Shown here: positions 1-7,997 of the stretch, one piece after another
How positions within the stretch are numbered: the stretch's first letter is position 1
Layout of the letters: every line of letters begins with the position of its first letter
Assembly (NCBI GenBank): GCA_964356415.1
Contig: CAYHHK010000114.1
Span: forward strand, 1 to 12,547
DNA from: JAPLDB01 sp964356415
GTDB lineage: Bacteria > Bacteroidota > Bacteroidia > AKYH767-A > 2013-40CM-41-45
Reading direction: 5' to 3'
DNA: 12,547 nucleotides
The notes under the pieces: model-generated
What the model was told of the DNA's origin: nothing
Database searches by the model: none
Seen by the model: only the letters and a program-made list of their open reading frames with translations
Program-made: the position numbers and the translations under genes

Positions 1-121
1 AGGCCGCTCCTATGGAGCTCTGTTTAAATTGGGTTGTTGATTCTACAAACAGGGCTCTCCTACGGAGCTCAGGTATTATCGGTGATATCGTTTCTACAAA
101 CAGGGCGCCCCTGTGGAGCTT
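1..121. repeat. Cluster of three short interspersed repeats at the scaffold end
   Basis: Three related units end at about 20, 70 and 121, giving a period near 50 bp. The core reads TTCTACAAACAGGG followed by a small hairpin such as GCTCCTATGGAGC (6-18). Unit 1 is cut by the scaffold edge, unit 2 is 41-70 and unit 3 is 92-121. The stretches between cores, about 20 bp each, are unrelated to one another. The cores differ from each other (CTCTCCTACGGAGCTC against CGCCCCTGTGGAGCTT), so they are degenerate palindromic repeats and not identical CRISPR repeats. I recall similar repeats being scattered in Bacteroidota genomes, but this was not checked. An 80-codon reading frame across them (12-254) is only a translation of the repeat. 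Confidence 0.75.
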
Positions 122-144
122 CATAAAGCAAGGGATTAATGAAA

Positions 145-1680
145 TTAGTCAACCACAAATTTTCCGGTTCCGATCATCCCGCCGTCATGGTTCTGGAGTT
201 CGTAGAAATATAGTCCTTCGCTTAAGCCGTTGCGATTTAATATGTAAGAAGTAATATTTGTTACGGTTTCAATACGGATTAATGCGCCCATGGTGTTGTA
301 GATTTTTAATTGTGCATGGTGACTTGTGATCCCGATAGCAATCGGGAGTGCACTGGTACTTATTGTTGCGGTGGAGTGAAAGGGATTTGGGTAGAGGAAA
401 ACCTCAATTTGTTGCTTTTCATCTAGGGGTAATGCAAGCGTAATGCAGTCAATATTGGCGATGGTTATCGTGTTTATCGCTAATTGAGATTTTGCTTCAA
501 ACATTAAAGCATTTGAAACTAATGTTCCCGGTGTTTCTATTGAAGGTTGAATTGAACTGTCTGGATAGGTTATATCACTTTGACTGCAGGTTGTATTTCC
601 ATTTCCATCACATTTAATCATAACGAGTTGCGGATTTTGATTGCTATCTGGAAGATTCATGCAGAATATATAGCTACTGTCATTTGCCTGATTGAGTAAA
701 ACCGAAGAAAAGAAAGAGGTTCCTATAGTATTGAAATCTTTACTCCAAATTATATTTCCAAGAGAATCGGATTTTGCAATACCATTATATTTAGACCATA
801 TATAGTTTCCGTCATTGGTTCTGACAGCATCCAATGGGCGCGGATAAAAAGCATTGAACCATAAAATATTTCCCTGTGTATCAATTTTTACGAGATAGCT
901 TCCGAAGGTGAAAATGTAACCATCACTTAATACATTCAAGGATGTGAATTGAGTTACGTTGGTGCCATAGAACTTTGACCACAAAATATTTCCAATAGAA
1001 TCCAATTCAACTAAGTATACTTTATTAAGGTAATGCACCCTACATCCCAGGATAAAACCATTTGCTGGGGTTTTCTTAACCGAAATAAGTTCCTCATCAT
1101 TAGCAATACCTTGCAGAGAATCCCATGTTCCAAAACTTCTCGACCAAAGTTGAGTTCCTATGGAATCGGTTTTAAGAAGAAACATATCCCAGTGCCCTGT
1201 ACCAATGCTTGCGGTTGTTCCGGCAACAAGGTATCCACCGTCTGAATCCAGCAATATTTCGGTCGGCATATCGCGCCCAAGCCCCCCAATTACTTTCGTC
1301 CATAAAGTATCACCCAAAGCATCTGTCTTAATCAATATAAGGTCGTCAGCGCCAAAAATGCTGTAAAAGGATCCAAGGATGATGTACCCGCCTTCAATTG
1401 TTTGTTTTAATGCTTGTCCGCCGTATGTCCAGTAAATACTATATAGTTTTGCCCATTGAGAATTTCCTAATGAATCTGTTTTAAGCAATGCCAAAGAACT
1501 AGTAATTGAAGTTGTTCCGGCTTGTCCGGTAATGATATATCCTCCATCTGTTGTTTGTTGAATATCCAGAGGATTAAAATAGCCTGTATCTCCGAAAAAT
1601 GAATAATAATTCTGAAACGTAACCTGCCCCTCCGCAAAAACAGAAATACTAAAAAACAAAACGAATAAGATTTTTCTCAT
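145..1680 (-). CDS. Secreted beta-propeller protein with T9SS type A sorting domain
   Basis: The 511-residue product begins with a signal peptide (MRKILFVLFFSISVFA, cut near residue 18). The body holds seven repeats of roughly 40-60 residues, each with a 'DGGYIITG' strand followed by 'LLKTDSLGNxxW'. Seven such repeats fit one seven-bladed propeller; in the last the Trp is replaced by Cys (DGNGNTTCS). A C-terminal domain from about residue 423 has PNPFH at 431-435, 'IYNTMGAL' and the ending GKFVVD, the pattern of T9SS type A sorting domains. The protein should therefore cross the outer membrane by T9SS and be released or anchored at the surface. Its substrate is unknown; such repeats are common in large Bacteroidota paralogue families. 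Residues 445-451 (LPIAIGI) are encoded by a palindromic repeat and are absent from the equivalent loop of the other T9SS protein in this window. A promoter-like sequence lies at 1748-1776. Confidence 0.88.
   Translation of the reverse strand: MRKILFVLFFSISVFAEGQVTFQNYYSFFGDTGYFNPLDIQQTTDGGYIITGQAGTTSITSSLALLKTDSLGNSQWAKLYSIYWTYGGQALKQTIEGGYIILGSFYSIFGADDLILIKTDALGDTLWTKVIGGLGRDMPTEILLDSDGGYLVAGTTASIGTGHWDMFLLKTDSIGTQLWSRSFGTWDSLQGIANDEELISVKKTPANGFILGCRVHYLNKVYLVELDSIGNILWSKFYGTNVTQFTSLNVLSDGYIFTFGSYLVKIDTQGNILWFNAFYPRPLDAVRTNDGNYIWSKYNGIAKSDSLGNIIWSKDFNTIGTSFFSSVLLNQANDSSYIFCMNLPDSNQNPQLVMIKCDGNGNTTCSQSDITYPDSSIQPSIETPGTLVSNALMFEAKSQLAINTITIANIDCITLALPLDEKQQIEVFLYPNPFHSTATISTSALPIAIGITSHHAQLKIYNTMGALIRIETVTNITSYILNRNGLSEGLYFYELQNHDGGMIGTGKFVVD
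330..347. repeat. Palindromic repeat inside a coding sequence
   Basis: TCCCGATAGCAATCGGGA has a perfect 7-bp stem and a 4-base loop. On the minus strand it is read in frame as part of LPIAIGI (residues 445-451) in the T9SS sorting domain of the propeller protein. A relative (TCCCGATAGCTATCcATCGG-like) lies in the intergenic repeat element near 10256-10275, which suggests one repeat family. Confidence 0.7.
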
Positions 1681-1747
1681 TAAATTGAAGAATAATTCTC
1701 CCGCTAAAACTATACAAAAAAAATCTTATAAGGAGAAGGATTTTGGC

Positions 1748-1776
1748 CAAACCTACAATTGAACAGGCGAATCAAA
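1748..1776 (-). promoter_or_regulatory. Predicted promoter of the propeller T9SS gene
   Basis: On the minus strand TAGGTTTG (1748-1755) matches the Bacteroidota -7 consensus TAnnTTTG exactly, and TTTG (1773-1776) lies 17 bases upstream as a -33 element. It sits about 70 bp before the start codon, between that gene and the sensor kinase stop, so the gene can be transcribed separately from the kinase. This is a motif match only. Confidence 0.5.
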
Positions 1777-1847
1777 AACCCAGGTGCCAAATTCTGAATA
1801 CCTGCTGCTTAAGTCTTACCTCTTGACTCTTGGTTCTATTTCCGGTT

Positions 1848-4800
1848 TTACGCCACCACCTTCAATCTCGCCACCAATCGCGACATCTTCTTCAGCAGTT
1901 CAACAGTATCGAATGGCTTGGCAACAAAATCATCCATGCCGGCTGCAAAGCAACGCTCCACTTCTGTTTTCATGGCGCTGGCAGTCATTGCTATGATGCG
2001 TGTCTGATTTTTTGGAGAAGACAATTTGCGAATAGCACGTGTGGCATCCAGTCCATTCATCACCGGCATTTGAACATCCATAAGCACGATGTCGTAATTG
2101 TTTTCTGAAACAAGTTTTATTGCTTCTTCTCCGTTTTCGGCAACATCAATGGTTGCACGGGTTAGCTCCAATTCCAGGGTATCGATTGCAACCAGCTGGT
2201 TAAAATGGTTGTCGTCAACGAGCAGTATCCTTAGGTCAATCATCTTACGACGAATGTCAGGATCGACCGTTTCAACCACTGCAACTTCTGCTTGTTGTTG
2301 TGCGATGAGATAAGGAACAGAAACATTAAAAGTGCTGCCTTCTCCTTTCACACTTCTTACATCAAGCAAACCACCCTGCATTTCGATGAGCCTTTTGGAG
2401 ATGGCAAGTCCAAGGCCTGTGCCGCCAAATTCACGGTTCACACTGCTGTTTTCCTGAGTGAAGCTGTCAAAAATTTTCCCGATGCTTTCTTCGGCAATGC
2501 CTACTCCTGTATCGATCACGCTGAAACGCATCCTGCATTGCCCCTTGCCGATTTCTTCCGCATTGCAGGTGATCATTACACTTCCGCTCGCAGTAAATTT
2601 AATTGCATTTCCTGCAAGGTTGATGAGGATTTGCGCGAGACGGACCGGATCGCCCATCACAGTTGTTGGAACCTCCGGTGAAATGTGTGCAGAAAATATC
2701 AGCCCTTTTTCTTCAGCCTTAAAACGCAATGTAGTGTGTACGTTATTAATTGCATCCCTTACATTGAAAGGAATATTCTCCAGCTCAACTTTCCCTGCTT
2801 CTATTTTTGAAAAATCAAGAATGTCATTGATGAGTACAAGCAAATGATCTGATGACTGCGTGATTGCATTCAGGTATTTCATCTGCTCAGGCTTTGGATT
2901 TTTTTCGTGGAGCAACCGCGTCATACCCATGATGGCATTTAATGGTGTGCGAATCTCATGACTCATATTGGCCAGGAATTGTTCTTTCAGTTGTGTTTGC
3001 TGCAATGCAAGTTCTTTTTCCTTCCTGTTCTCAATGCTCCTGATGTGTTCTCGGTAGTAAACATATACGAGCAGTGTGATTGCAATGACGAGAGAAATCC
3101 TGAACCACCAGGTGCGGTAGAACGGAGGCGTAATAATGAATGGAACAGAAATTCCGGTTTCATTCCAGACATTATCATTGTTCGCTGCTTTTACTCTGAG
3201 CGTATAGATTCCGGGATCAAGATTCGTGTATGACACAAAATTACGTGTACCCAGTTTCACCCATTCCTTGTCAAAGTTCTCAAGCATGACTGCGTATTGA
3301 TTTTTTTCAACACTGATATAATTCAATGCTGCAAACTCAAATGAGAAATTATTGTCTCTGTAATTAAATGTGATGGGCATCCCTGAAAGAATAACCTGGC
3401 GTGCTTCAGGGTTGTCGTTCAATAGAGATTTGTCGATGAGTTTGAAATCAGTAAGTGCGACCGGTGGTATCAATCCATTCACGTGGATGCTGTCGGGATG
3501 AAAACTGTTGTAGCCTTTAAGTCCTCCGAAGAAAATAAATCCATCTGCTGTAATCATAGAAGCATTTTCGTTGAACTGATCTGAAACAAGTTCGCCTCTT
3601 GAATCAAAATTTATTACCTGTAATTTGCCCGGATCAAATCTTGAAATGCCCCTGTTGGTGCTTATCCATAATGTTCCGGAAGGGTCGCTTTGAATACTGA
3701 GTACGCCATTGCTTGCAAGTCCTTCTACCTCTGAAAATGTGCGGAATGAATTGGTGACCGGGTTGAAAACACTAATCCCGCCACCATTTGTTCCAACCCA
3801 GATGTGGTTTTGAAAATCGGAATGGAGACAAACAACCCGCTGGCTCGGCAATGCAGTAGAGTCAGTACTTCCGCCTGTTATTTTCCTGAAGGTATTGTTG
3901 GAGAGATTGTATTGAAACAATCCTCCGTCCGTACCAATCCACAACCTGTTCTCTGCATCAACAAGAAGGTCTCTGATAATACGTTCGTCAAACAGACTTG
4001 TGTTGTATGGATTGAGGTTGACATGAGAGATCTTTTCTGTATTGATATCAATACTTGACAGGCCCTGTCCTGCGCCAACCCAGATGCGGTCATTGTGATC
4101 ATGCGCCAGCGACAAAATGAGATTGCTTTGCAACGAATTGCTGAGGTCGGAAGGATTTTTTTTGAAAAACCGGACGCTGCATTTGCTATTTACTATTGTG
4201 CGGTTGCTTTCCTGGATGAACAAATCTTTGTTTTGAAAATAGGCCAGTCCATTGTTTGTGCCTACCCAGAAATTTCCTTTGTCATCCTTGTTGATACAAA
4301 AAATATTCAACGATGAAAGTGCGCTGATTCTGGAAGTTTTTTTCAGGACATTGTCAAAAATAAAAAGGCCTGAACCGCCCGTTCCAAAAAAGTAAAACCT
4401 GTTTCCTTCAAGATGAAATGCCTGCACATTGAAGTCAGCTGTATCAAGATCGATAACAGGATAATTTTTTGCATAAAATCTTTCTTTGAGCGGATTGAGT
4501 AACGAGATACCATTCAAGGTGCCGATCCAAAGCATGTTGGAACGGTCTTTCATGATCGTAAGGCATGGACCAGAGAGAAGGGTATTCAACTTTGTTTTTT
4601 CATGGACAAAATGTTGTTCAATGACAGTATCCTTTTCAAAGGTAATTTTTGTTAACCCATCATCACCAAATGTGAGCCACAGATTGTCGTCCTTGTCAAA
4701 TGCCATACCTGTGATCACGGGTTCAGCATCAGGAATAATCGATTTAACCCTGGTTGCAATTGTTTTCCAGGTTTTATTTTTGGGATTGGTATAGTCAAGG

Positions 4801-5594
4801 CAATAAATAAACCTCCCTTTTGTACCAACCCAAAGCTGATTGCCGTGATTGATGATTTCACTTACACGCTCTTTGTCAAGTACGCATTTGTTATTTTCGA
4901 TGATGCAGATATGTGCAAAGCGAATTTTTGTTTTTGAATCGCGAAGATTCGATGCATCAATCTTGCATAGTCCTGCTTCGGTTCCGATCCACAAGTTATT
5001 GAGCAGGTCTGTTCTGAGCGAAAAAACCGTATTGCTTGGGATCGACGAACTGTCCGAGTCGGATTTTAGAAATTGAGTAACATGAAATGCAGGCACTTTT
5101 CTTGATGAGTCAATCCGGACTTTCAGTAAACCAATCCCATCGGTGCCTACCCAGATATTTCCATTTGTGTCTTCCGCAATTGCCGGTGTATAAATATTCT
5201 TTGAAAAATTACCGAGCGGGACACGGATAAATGAATTAGAAATTTCATCATATATGTTCAATCCGTTTCGTGTACCTAACCAGATTCTTCCCAGGTGATC
5301 TTCAAAAATTTCTACGATGTAATTGTCAGATATGGAATTTGGCTGACTGTTGTTGTGCTTAAATGATGTAAAACGATTGCCATCATATCGGTTGAGGCCT
5401 TCTTCTGTGCCTATCCAGATAAATCCTTTTTTGTCCTGAAAGATAGTGTGTACGCTGTTTTGTACCAGCCCTTGCGCTGTGGCAATGGATTCAAATGACA
5501 GATGAATTGACGCCATTGTCCTGAACGGAATCCAGTTACACAGAAAAGAAAGAAATATTATCCTGCAGAGCTTCACGATTGAATGATTGGGCAC
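1848..5594 (-). CDS. Hybrid sensor histidine kinase/response regulator with 14-blade propeller (HTCS-like, no HTH)
   Basis: This 1248-residue protein is an inner-membrane sensor whose domains read in order: an N-terminal hydrophobic segment (signal peptide or anchor, about residues 6-26); fourteen W(I/V)GTxxGL-type propeller strands spread over about residues 35-735, twelve canonical and two Trp-less; a Y_Y_Y domain (about 760-822); a transmembrane segment (829-847); a short coiled linker; HisKA with phospho-accepting H879 in MSHEIRTPLN; HATPase with DTGVGI (D1028) and GGTGLGL (1057-1063); and a receiver with D1127/D1128, phospho-acceptor D1173 and K1226. All phosphorelay residues are present. 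Fourteen repeats equal the two seven-bladed propellers known for HTCS sensors of Bacteroides. Unlike classical HTCS, it stops after the receiver and has no AraC-type HTH, so output must go through another protein. The start codon is GTG; the first in-frame ATG (residue 27) would remove the signal peptide, and an in-frame stop lies 57 bp upstream. The ligand is unknown. Confidence 0.93.
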   Translation of the reverse strand: MPNHSIVKLCRIIFLSFLCNWIPFRTMASIHLSFESIATAQGLVQNSVHTIFQDKKGFIWIGTEEGLNRYDGNRFTSFKHNNSQPNSISDNYIVEIFEDHLGRIWLGTRNGLNIYDEISNSFIRVPLGNFSKNIYTPAIAEDTNGNIWVGTDGIGLLKVRIDSSRKVPAFHVTQFLKSDSDSSSIPSNTVFSLRTDLLNNLWIGTEAGLCKIDASNLRDSKTKIRFAHICIIENNKCVLDKERVSEIINHGNQLWVGTKGRFIYCLDYTNPKNKTWKTIATRVKSIIPDAEPVITGMAFDKDDNLWLTFGDDGLTKITFEKDTVIEQHFVHEKTKLNTLLSGPCLTIMKDRSNMLWIGTLNGISLLNPLKERFYAKNYPVIDLDTADFNVQAFHLEGNRFYFFGTGGSGLFIFDNVLKKTSRISALSSLNIFCINKDDKGNFWVGTNNGLAYFQNKDLFIQESNRTIVNSKCSVRFFKKNPSDLSNSLQSNLILSLAHDHNDRIWVGAGQGLSSIDINTEKISHVNLNPYNTSLFDERIIRDLLVDAENRLWIGTDGGLFQYNLSNNTFRKITGGSTDSTALPSQRVVCLHSDFQNHIWVGTNGGGISVFNPVTNSFRTFSEVEGLASNGVLSIQSDPSGTLWISTNRGISRFDPGKLQVINFDSRGELVSDQFNENASMITADGFIFFGGLKGYNSFHPDSIHVNGLIPPVALTDFKLIDKSLLNDNPEARQVILSGMPITFNYRDNNFSFEFAALNYISVEKNQYAVMLENFDKEWVKLGTRNFVSYTNLDPGIYTLRVKAANNDNVWNETGISVPFIITPPFYRTWWFRISLVIAITLLVYVYYREHIRSIENRKEKELALQQTQLKEQFLANMSHEIRTPLNAIMGMTRLLHEKNPKPEQMKYLNAITQSSDHLLVLINDILDFSKIEAGKVELENIPFNVRDAINNVHTTLRFKAEEKGLIFSAHISPEVPTTVMGDPVRLAQILINLAGNAIKFTASGSVMITCNAEEIGKGQCRMRFSVIDTGVGIAEESIGKIFDSFTQENSSVNREFGGTGLGLAISKRLIEMQGGLLDVRSVKGEGSTFNVSVPYLIAQQQAEVAVVETVDPDIRRKMIDLRILLVDDNHFNQLVAIDTLELELTRATIDVAENGEEAIKLVSENNYDIVLMDVQMPVMNGLDATRAIRKLSSPKNQTRIIAMTASAMKTEVERCFAAGMDDFVAKPFDTVELLKKMSRLVARLKVVA

Positions 5595-5651
5595 AGCGAT
5601 CAGGTAAATGATTTGTATCGAATAGCTGTAATTTCTGTTTTGTTTAAATTA

Positions 5652-5685
5652 GTTCTGCAATTGCAATCAAAGGCAATTGCAGAAC
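5652..5685 (-). terminator. Strong hairpin between the small gene and the sensor kinase
   Basis: GTTCTGCAATTGC (5652-5664) and its exact complement (5673-5685) form a perfect 13-bp stem with an 8-base loop. It starts 10 bp after the stop codon of the small minus-strand gene and is followed on that strand by TAATTTAAAC. This position fits a transcription terminator for that gene, although the U-rich tail is weak. It lies 57 bp before the kinase start and could also affect expression of that gene. Confidence 0.6.
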
Positions 5686-5695
5686 TTGAAATTTA

Positions 5696-6223
5696 TTAAT
5701 CACCACACCTGCCGCAGATATTAGGGCATAGCGTTCGTGAATAATAAACAGTTGAAGAACCGTCATCACTGGTTGTTATTTTATTTGTTCTGGCAGCTTC
5801 TACGATGAAAATCTGCTCCTTTGTATCATCAGGCATTGTCCCTTTGTAAACAAATATCCCGTTGGCATCAGGTGCATGACAGAAAATCAGGTCAAGGGCA
5901 ATTTTACTGAACCAGGCTCCTTTTTTTTCAATTAAAACACCTGTTTCTCCTGACGTTTGTGAGGTTGAGCCATTGATCATTGACTGACAAGTTAAAAAAT
6001 CATCAATCGGGTAATTACCTGACTCCTCCTTTGGCATTACATCATACCGTGGATCATTGACACATTCGCATGTAACTAATGACGCCGTATCAATTTCAGT
6101 TGTGTCTTTACTCAGGGAGATGAGCTCTTCCAATCGTTCAGATTCCTCAAGATTCTGGAATACAGCATAGGAAATCATACCTGCTGTATAAGCGATTGCA
6201 ATTTTAATCCATGTTGAATTCAT
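5696..6223 (-). CDS. Small membrane-anchored protein with seven cysteines, function unknown
   Basis: I do not recognise this 175-residue protein. Residues 5-22 are hydrophobic and probably form a signal anchor. They are followed by an acidic stretch with coil character (about 25-45), so the rest probably faces the periplasm. Seven cysteines are present: C52 and C54 in a CEC motif, C79, C115 in 'FCHAPDANG', and C166, C170 and C173 in a C-terminal CPNICGRCG cluster (CX3CX2C). They could form disulphides or bind metal; the sequence does not decide which. The gene has its own promoter with two upstream palindromes and its own downstream hairpin, so it looks monocistronic and regulated. This makes it a real gene despite the lack of a known family. 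No nearby gene explains its role. Confidence 0.75.
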   Translation of the reverse strand: MNSTWIKIAIAYTAGMISYAVFQNLEESERLEELISLSKDTTEIDTASLVTCECVNDPRYDVMPKEESGNYPIDDFLTCQSMINGSTSQTSGETGVLIEKKGAWFSKIALDLIFCHAPDANGIFVYKGTMPDDTKEQIFIVEAARTNKITTSDDGSSTVYYSRTLCPNICGRCGD

Positions 6224-6265
6224 AAAAGTTGGGTTTAGTTGGTTTGGTAATTAGGTTTGATGAAC

Positions 6266-6296
6266 CAAAAGTAGGTGATGTAGCAATGCCAGTAAA
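6266..6296 (-). promoter_or_regulatory. Predicted promoter of the small cysteine-containing protein gene
   Basis: On the minus strand TACTTTTG (6266-6273) matches the -7 consensus TAnnTTTG exactly, and TTTA (6293-6296), one base off TTTG, lies 19 bases upstream, the usual spacing. Transcription would begin near 6260, leaving a leader of about 36 nt. The first palindromic site starts one base beyond the -33 element. Confidence 0.6.
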
Positions 6297-6297
6297 G

Positions 6298-6332
6298 AGG
6301 GTTTTCCCTAAATCTTTTTAAGGGTTTTCCCT
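6298..6332. promoter_or_regulatory. Two identical palindromic operator-like sites
   Basis: AGGGTTTTCCCT occurs exactly at 6298-6309 and again at 6321-6332. Each copy has the arms AGGG and CCCT around a central TTTT. The copies start 23 bp apart, close to two helical turns, so they would face the same side of the DNA. They lie just upstream of the predicted -33 element of the small protein gene, the usual place for an activator. The regulator is unknown. Confidence 0.6.
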
Positions 6333-6341
6333 GATAGTTTT

Positions 6342-6366
6342 CTTTGTTTTCAGGGCTGAAACAAAG
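6342..6366. repeat. Inverted repeat between two minus-strand genes
   Basis: CTTTGTTTTCAG and CTGAAACAAAG can pair over 11 bp with one bulged T and a very short loop. It lies about 70 bp beyond the stop codon of the 510-residue T9SS protein gene. It could end that transcript, but no U-run follows on the minus strand, so its role is uncertain. Confidence 0.4.
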
Positions 6367-6438
6367 ATTTAAGAAAAAGAAGAAGAAATATTGAAGGAAG
6401 TTGAGAAGAAAATGGGTGACGAAAAAATAAAAGTGCGA

Positions 6439-7971
6439 TTATTCAATCACAAACTTTCCTGAAGTGCTAAGCTCATTATTTGTTAGTTGATAGAAATAAA
6501 AACCGTCAACTAAATTACCCCGCTCAATAATTATTTCCTGTTGATTATTTCCTGCCATTATTTTTTCAAAACGAACTAGAGCTCCCATGCTGTTGTAGAT
6601 TTCCAGTTCGCAGTTTTTACTATTTGAATGTTTGATTTCAAGTTTTGCAAAATTGTGAAAAGGATTAGGTGAAAGTGAGAATTCTGTTTTGTCAAGAAAA
6701 GAATTTATTCCTGTTGGTAAATCCGCGCTATTATAATACAAGCCATCAATAACCGCACCCGAGAGGGTTATACAATCAGATCCAAAAAAATAAAAACAAT
6801 AACTTGTTAGGCCCATTCGTGTATCAATTTTAAAATCGCGGAACATGTCAGTTATGAATGATAGTTGACAAGTTGAGGTATCAAGCCCTGTATCATCAGT
6901 CGATAAAGAAAATTCTGAAATTGTATCGTTGGTTAGCGAATCCGTTTTCAGCAATAAACCGTTGCTCCACCATGTGGTAATTCCAGACCAAGTTCCCAAA
7001 ATCCACGGAAGGTATGGACCTCTTTCAAAACTTATCCAATAAGGCGGAGAAATCATTAAATCACTAAAATTATTTTTCCGGTAAGTGTTTAATTGTCCGT
7101 TATGTTGAGTAATCACTTGGTGAGAATCAAGCATTGTTCTGTCGTAATGGTAAAGAACAGAATCAGGAGATGATAAAACCTGAGTAATGGTATCGCGATA
7201 GAATTCCTGCCAGGGCGGCAGCATTGCGTTGTTGGGAATAACTGTTCTTTTCCACAACAAAACATCGCCAACGTTTAGATGAAAATAATCCTGAAGAACT
7301 GGTTGATGATATCCATGAATAGTGCCCACACTATCAATGCCGATTAATGGCACGGAATAGAAATCAATATTGGAAGGATGATTCATGAAGAGATCGAAAG
7401 GAACAAATTCAAGAAGCCCGTGTTGCTTGCTCAATCGAATCACAAAATTGTTAACGGGAGTTTGTCCTGCGCTTGTCCCGCTTGGCTGCATGGTGAATAT
7501 TTTCACGCTATCTGTAATTCCGAAAAAGGTTTGTTGCTGAATCGTAGAACATGTAATGGTGATCTGGTTGTAGTCGTTGCCTGAATAATCAGAAGTTACG
7601 GTCCAACTCTGTCCTTGTGTTGCACGCGGTAAAAAATAAAACGGGAGTATGCTATAATAGGAGTCAAAGAATACGGTGTCATTTCTTTCAACCAATGAAT
7701 CAATAAAGTTGTAGCCATTCATTCCGAACGGGAAATTGTTGTAAATGGCCTGGTAACAATGCCTGGCATTTTCATAATTCAGATTTCTCCGGAAGTATAA
7801 AATGTTTTCCGCTCCGTTGGGTTTCACCGAATCCATGATGTGAACTTCAACGCTATTAGGAATATAGCGGGGATAGAGGAAAAATAATTTCTGATTGAGC
7901 GGGAATAAATCCCAATCACTGGATGAAGAAAAAAGTGGAAATAAGAAAATAGCCAGTAAAATATTTTTCAT
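6439..7971 (-). CDS. Secreted protein with T9SS type A sorting domain, function unknown
   Basis: The 510-residue product starts with a signal peptide (MKNILLAIFLFPLFSSSS) and ends in a T9SS type A sorting domain from about residue 422: PNPFH at 435-439, 'EIYNSMGALVRFE' and the closing GKFVIE. The sorting domain is clearly related to that of the propeller protein at the left end of the window (IYNxMGALxR shared), so both should be cargo of the same T9SS machinery. The central 400 residues are rich in aromatic residues, Ser, Thr and Asn and look beta-rich. I see no recognised catalytic motif or repeat there. The gene starts 57 bp after the serA stop codon with a short palindrome between them. 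No good TAnnTTTG promoter is visible before it, so read-through from serC-serA is possible, but a shared function is unlikely. Confidence 0.85.
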   Translation of the reverse strand: MKNILLAIFLFPLFSSSSDWDLFPLNQKLFFLYPRYIPNSVEVHIMDSVKPNGAENILYFRRNLNYENARHCYQAIYNNFPFGMNGYNFIDSLVERNDTVFFDSYYSILPFYFLPRATQGQSWTVTSDYSGNDYNQITITCSTIQQQTFFGITDSVKIFTMQPSGTSAGQTPVNNFVIRLSKQHGLLEFVPFDLFMNHPSNIDFYSVPLIGIDSVGTIHGYHQPVLQDYFHLNVGDVLLWKRTVIPNNAMLPPWQEFYRDTITQVLSSPDSVLYHYDRTMLDSHQVITQHNGQLNTYRKNNFSDLMISPPYWISFERGPYLPWILGTWSGITTWWSNGLLLKTDSLTNDTISEFSLSTDDTGLDTSTCQLSFITDMFRDFKIDTRMGLTSYCFYFFGSDCITLSGAVIDGLYYNSADLPTGINSFLDKTEFSLSPNPFHNFAKLEIKHSNSKNCELEIYNSMGALVRFEKIMAGNNQQEIIIERGNLVDGFYFYQLTNNELSTSGKFVIE

Positions 7972-7997
7972 GATGAAACTAATTACTGTTTACTACT

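Noticed and set aside
1..121. Possible CRISPR array
   Set aside because: The repeat cores are not identical, only three units are seen, the intervening stretches are 20 bp, and no cas gene is present.
12..254. Open frame of 80 codons on the plus strand
   Set aside because: It is a translation of the terminal repeats followed by antisense of the T9SS gene end; repeat-coded segments (STNRAPLWS-like) explain it.
393..404. GAGGAAAACCTC, similar to the paired palindromes at 6298-6332
   Set aside because: It differs in both arms, is single and lies within coding sequence far from a start; best taken as chance.
2987..3178. Short frames opposite or overlapping the sensor kinase, and likewise over serC, serA and lysA
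   Set aside because: They are shadows of well-supported long genes and carry no motifs or start signals of their own.
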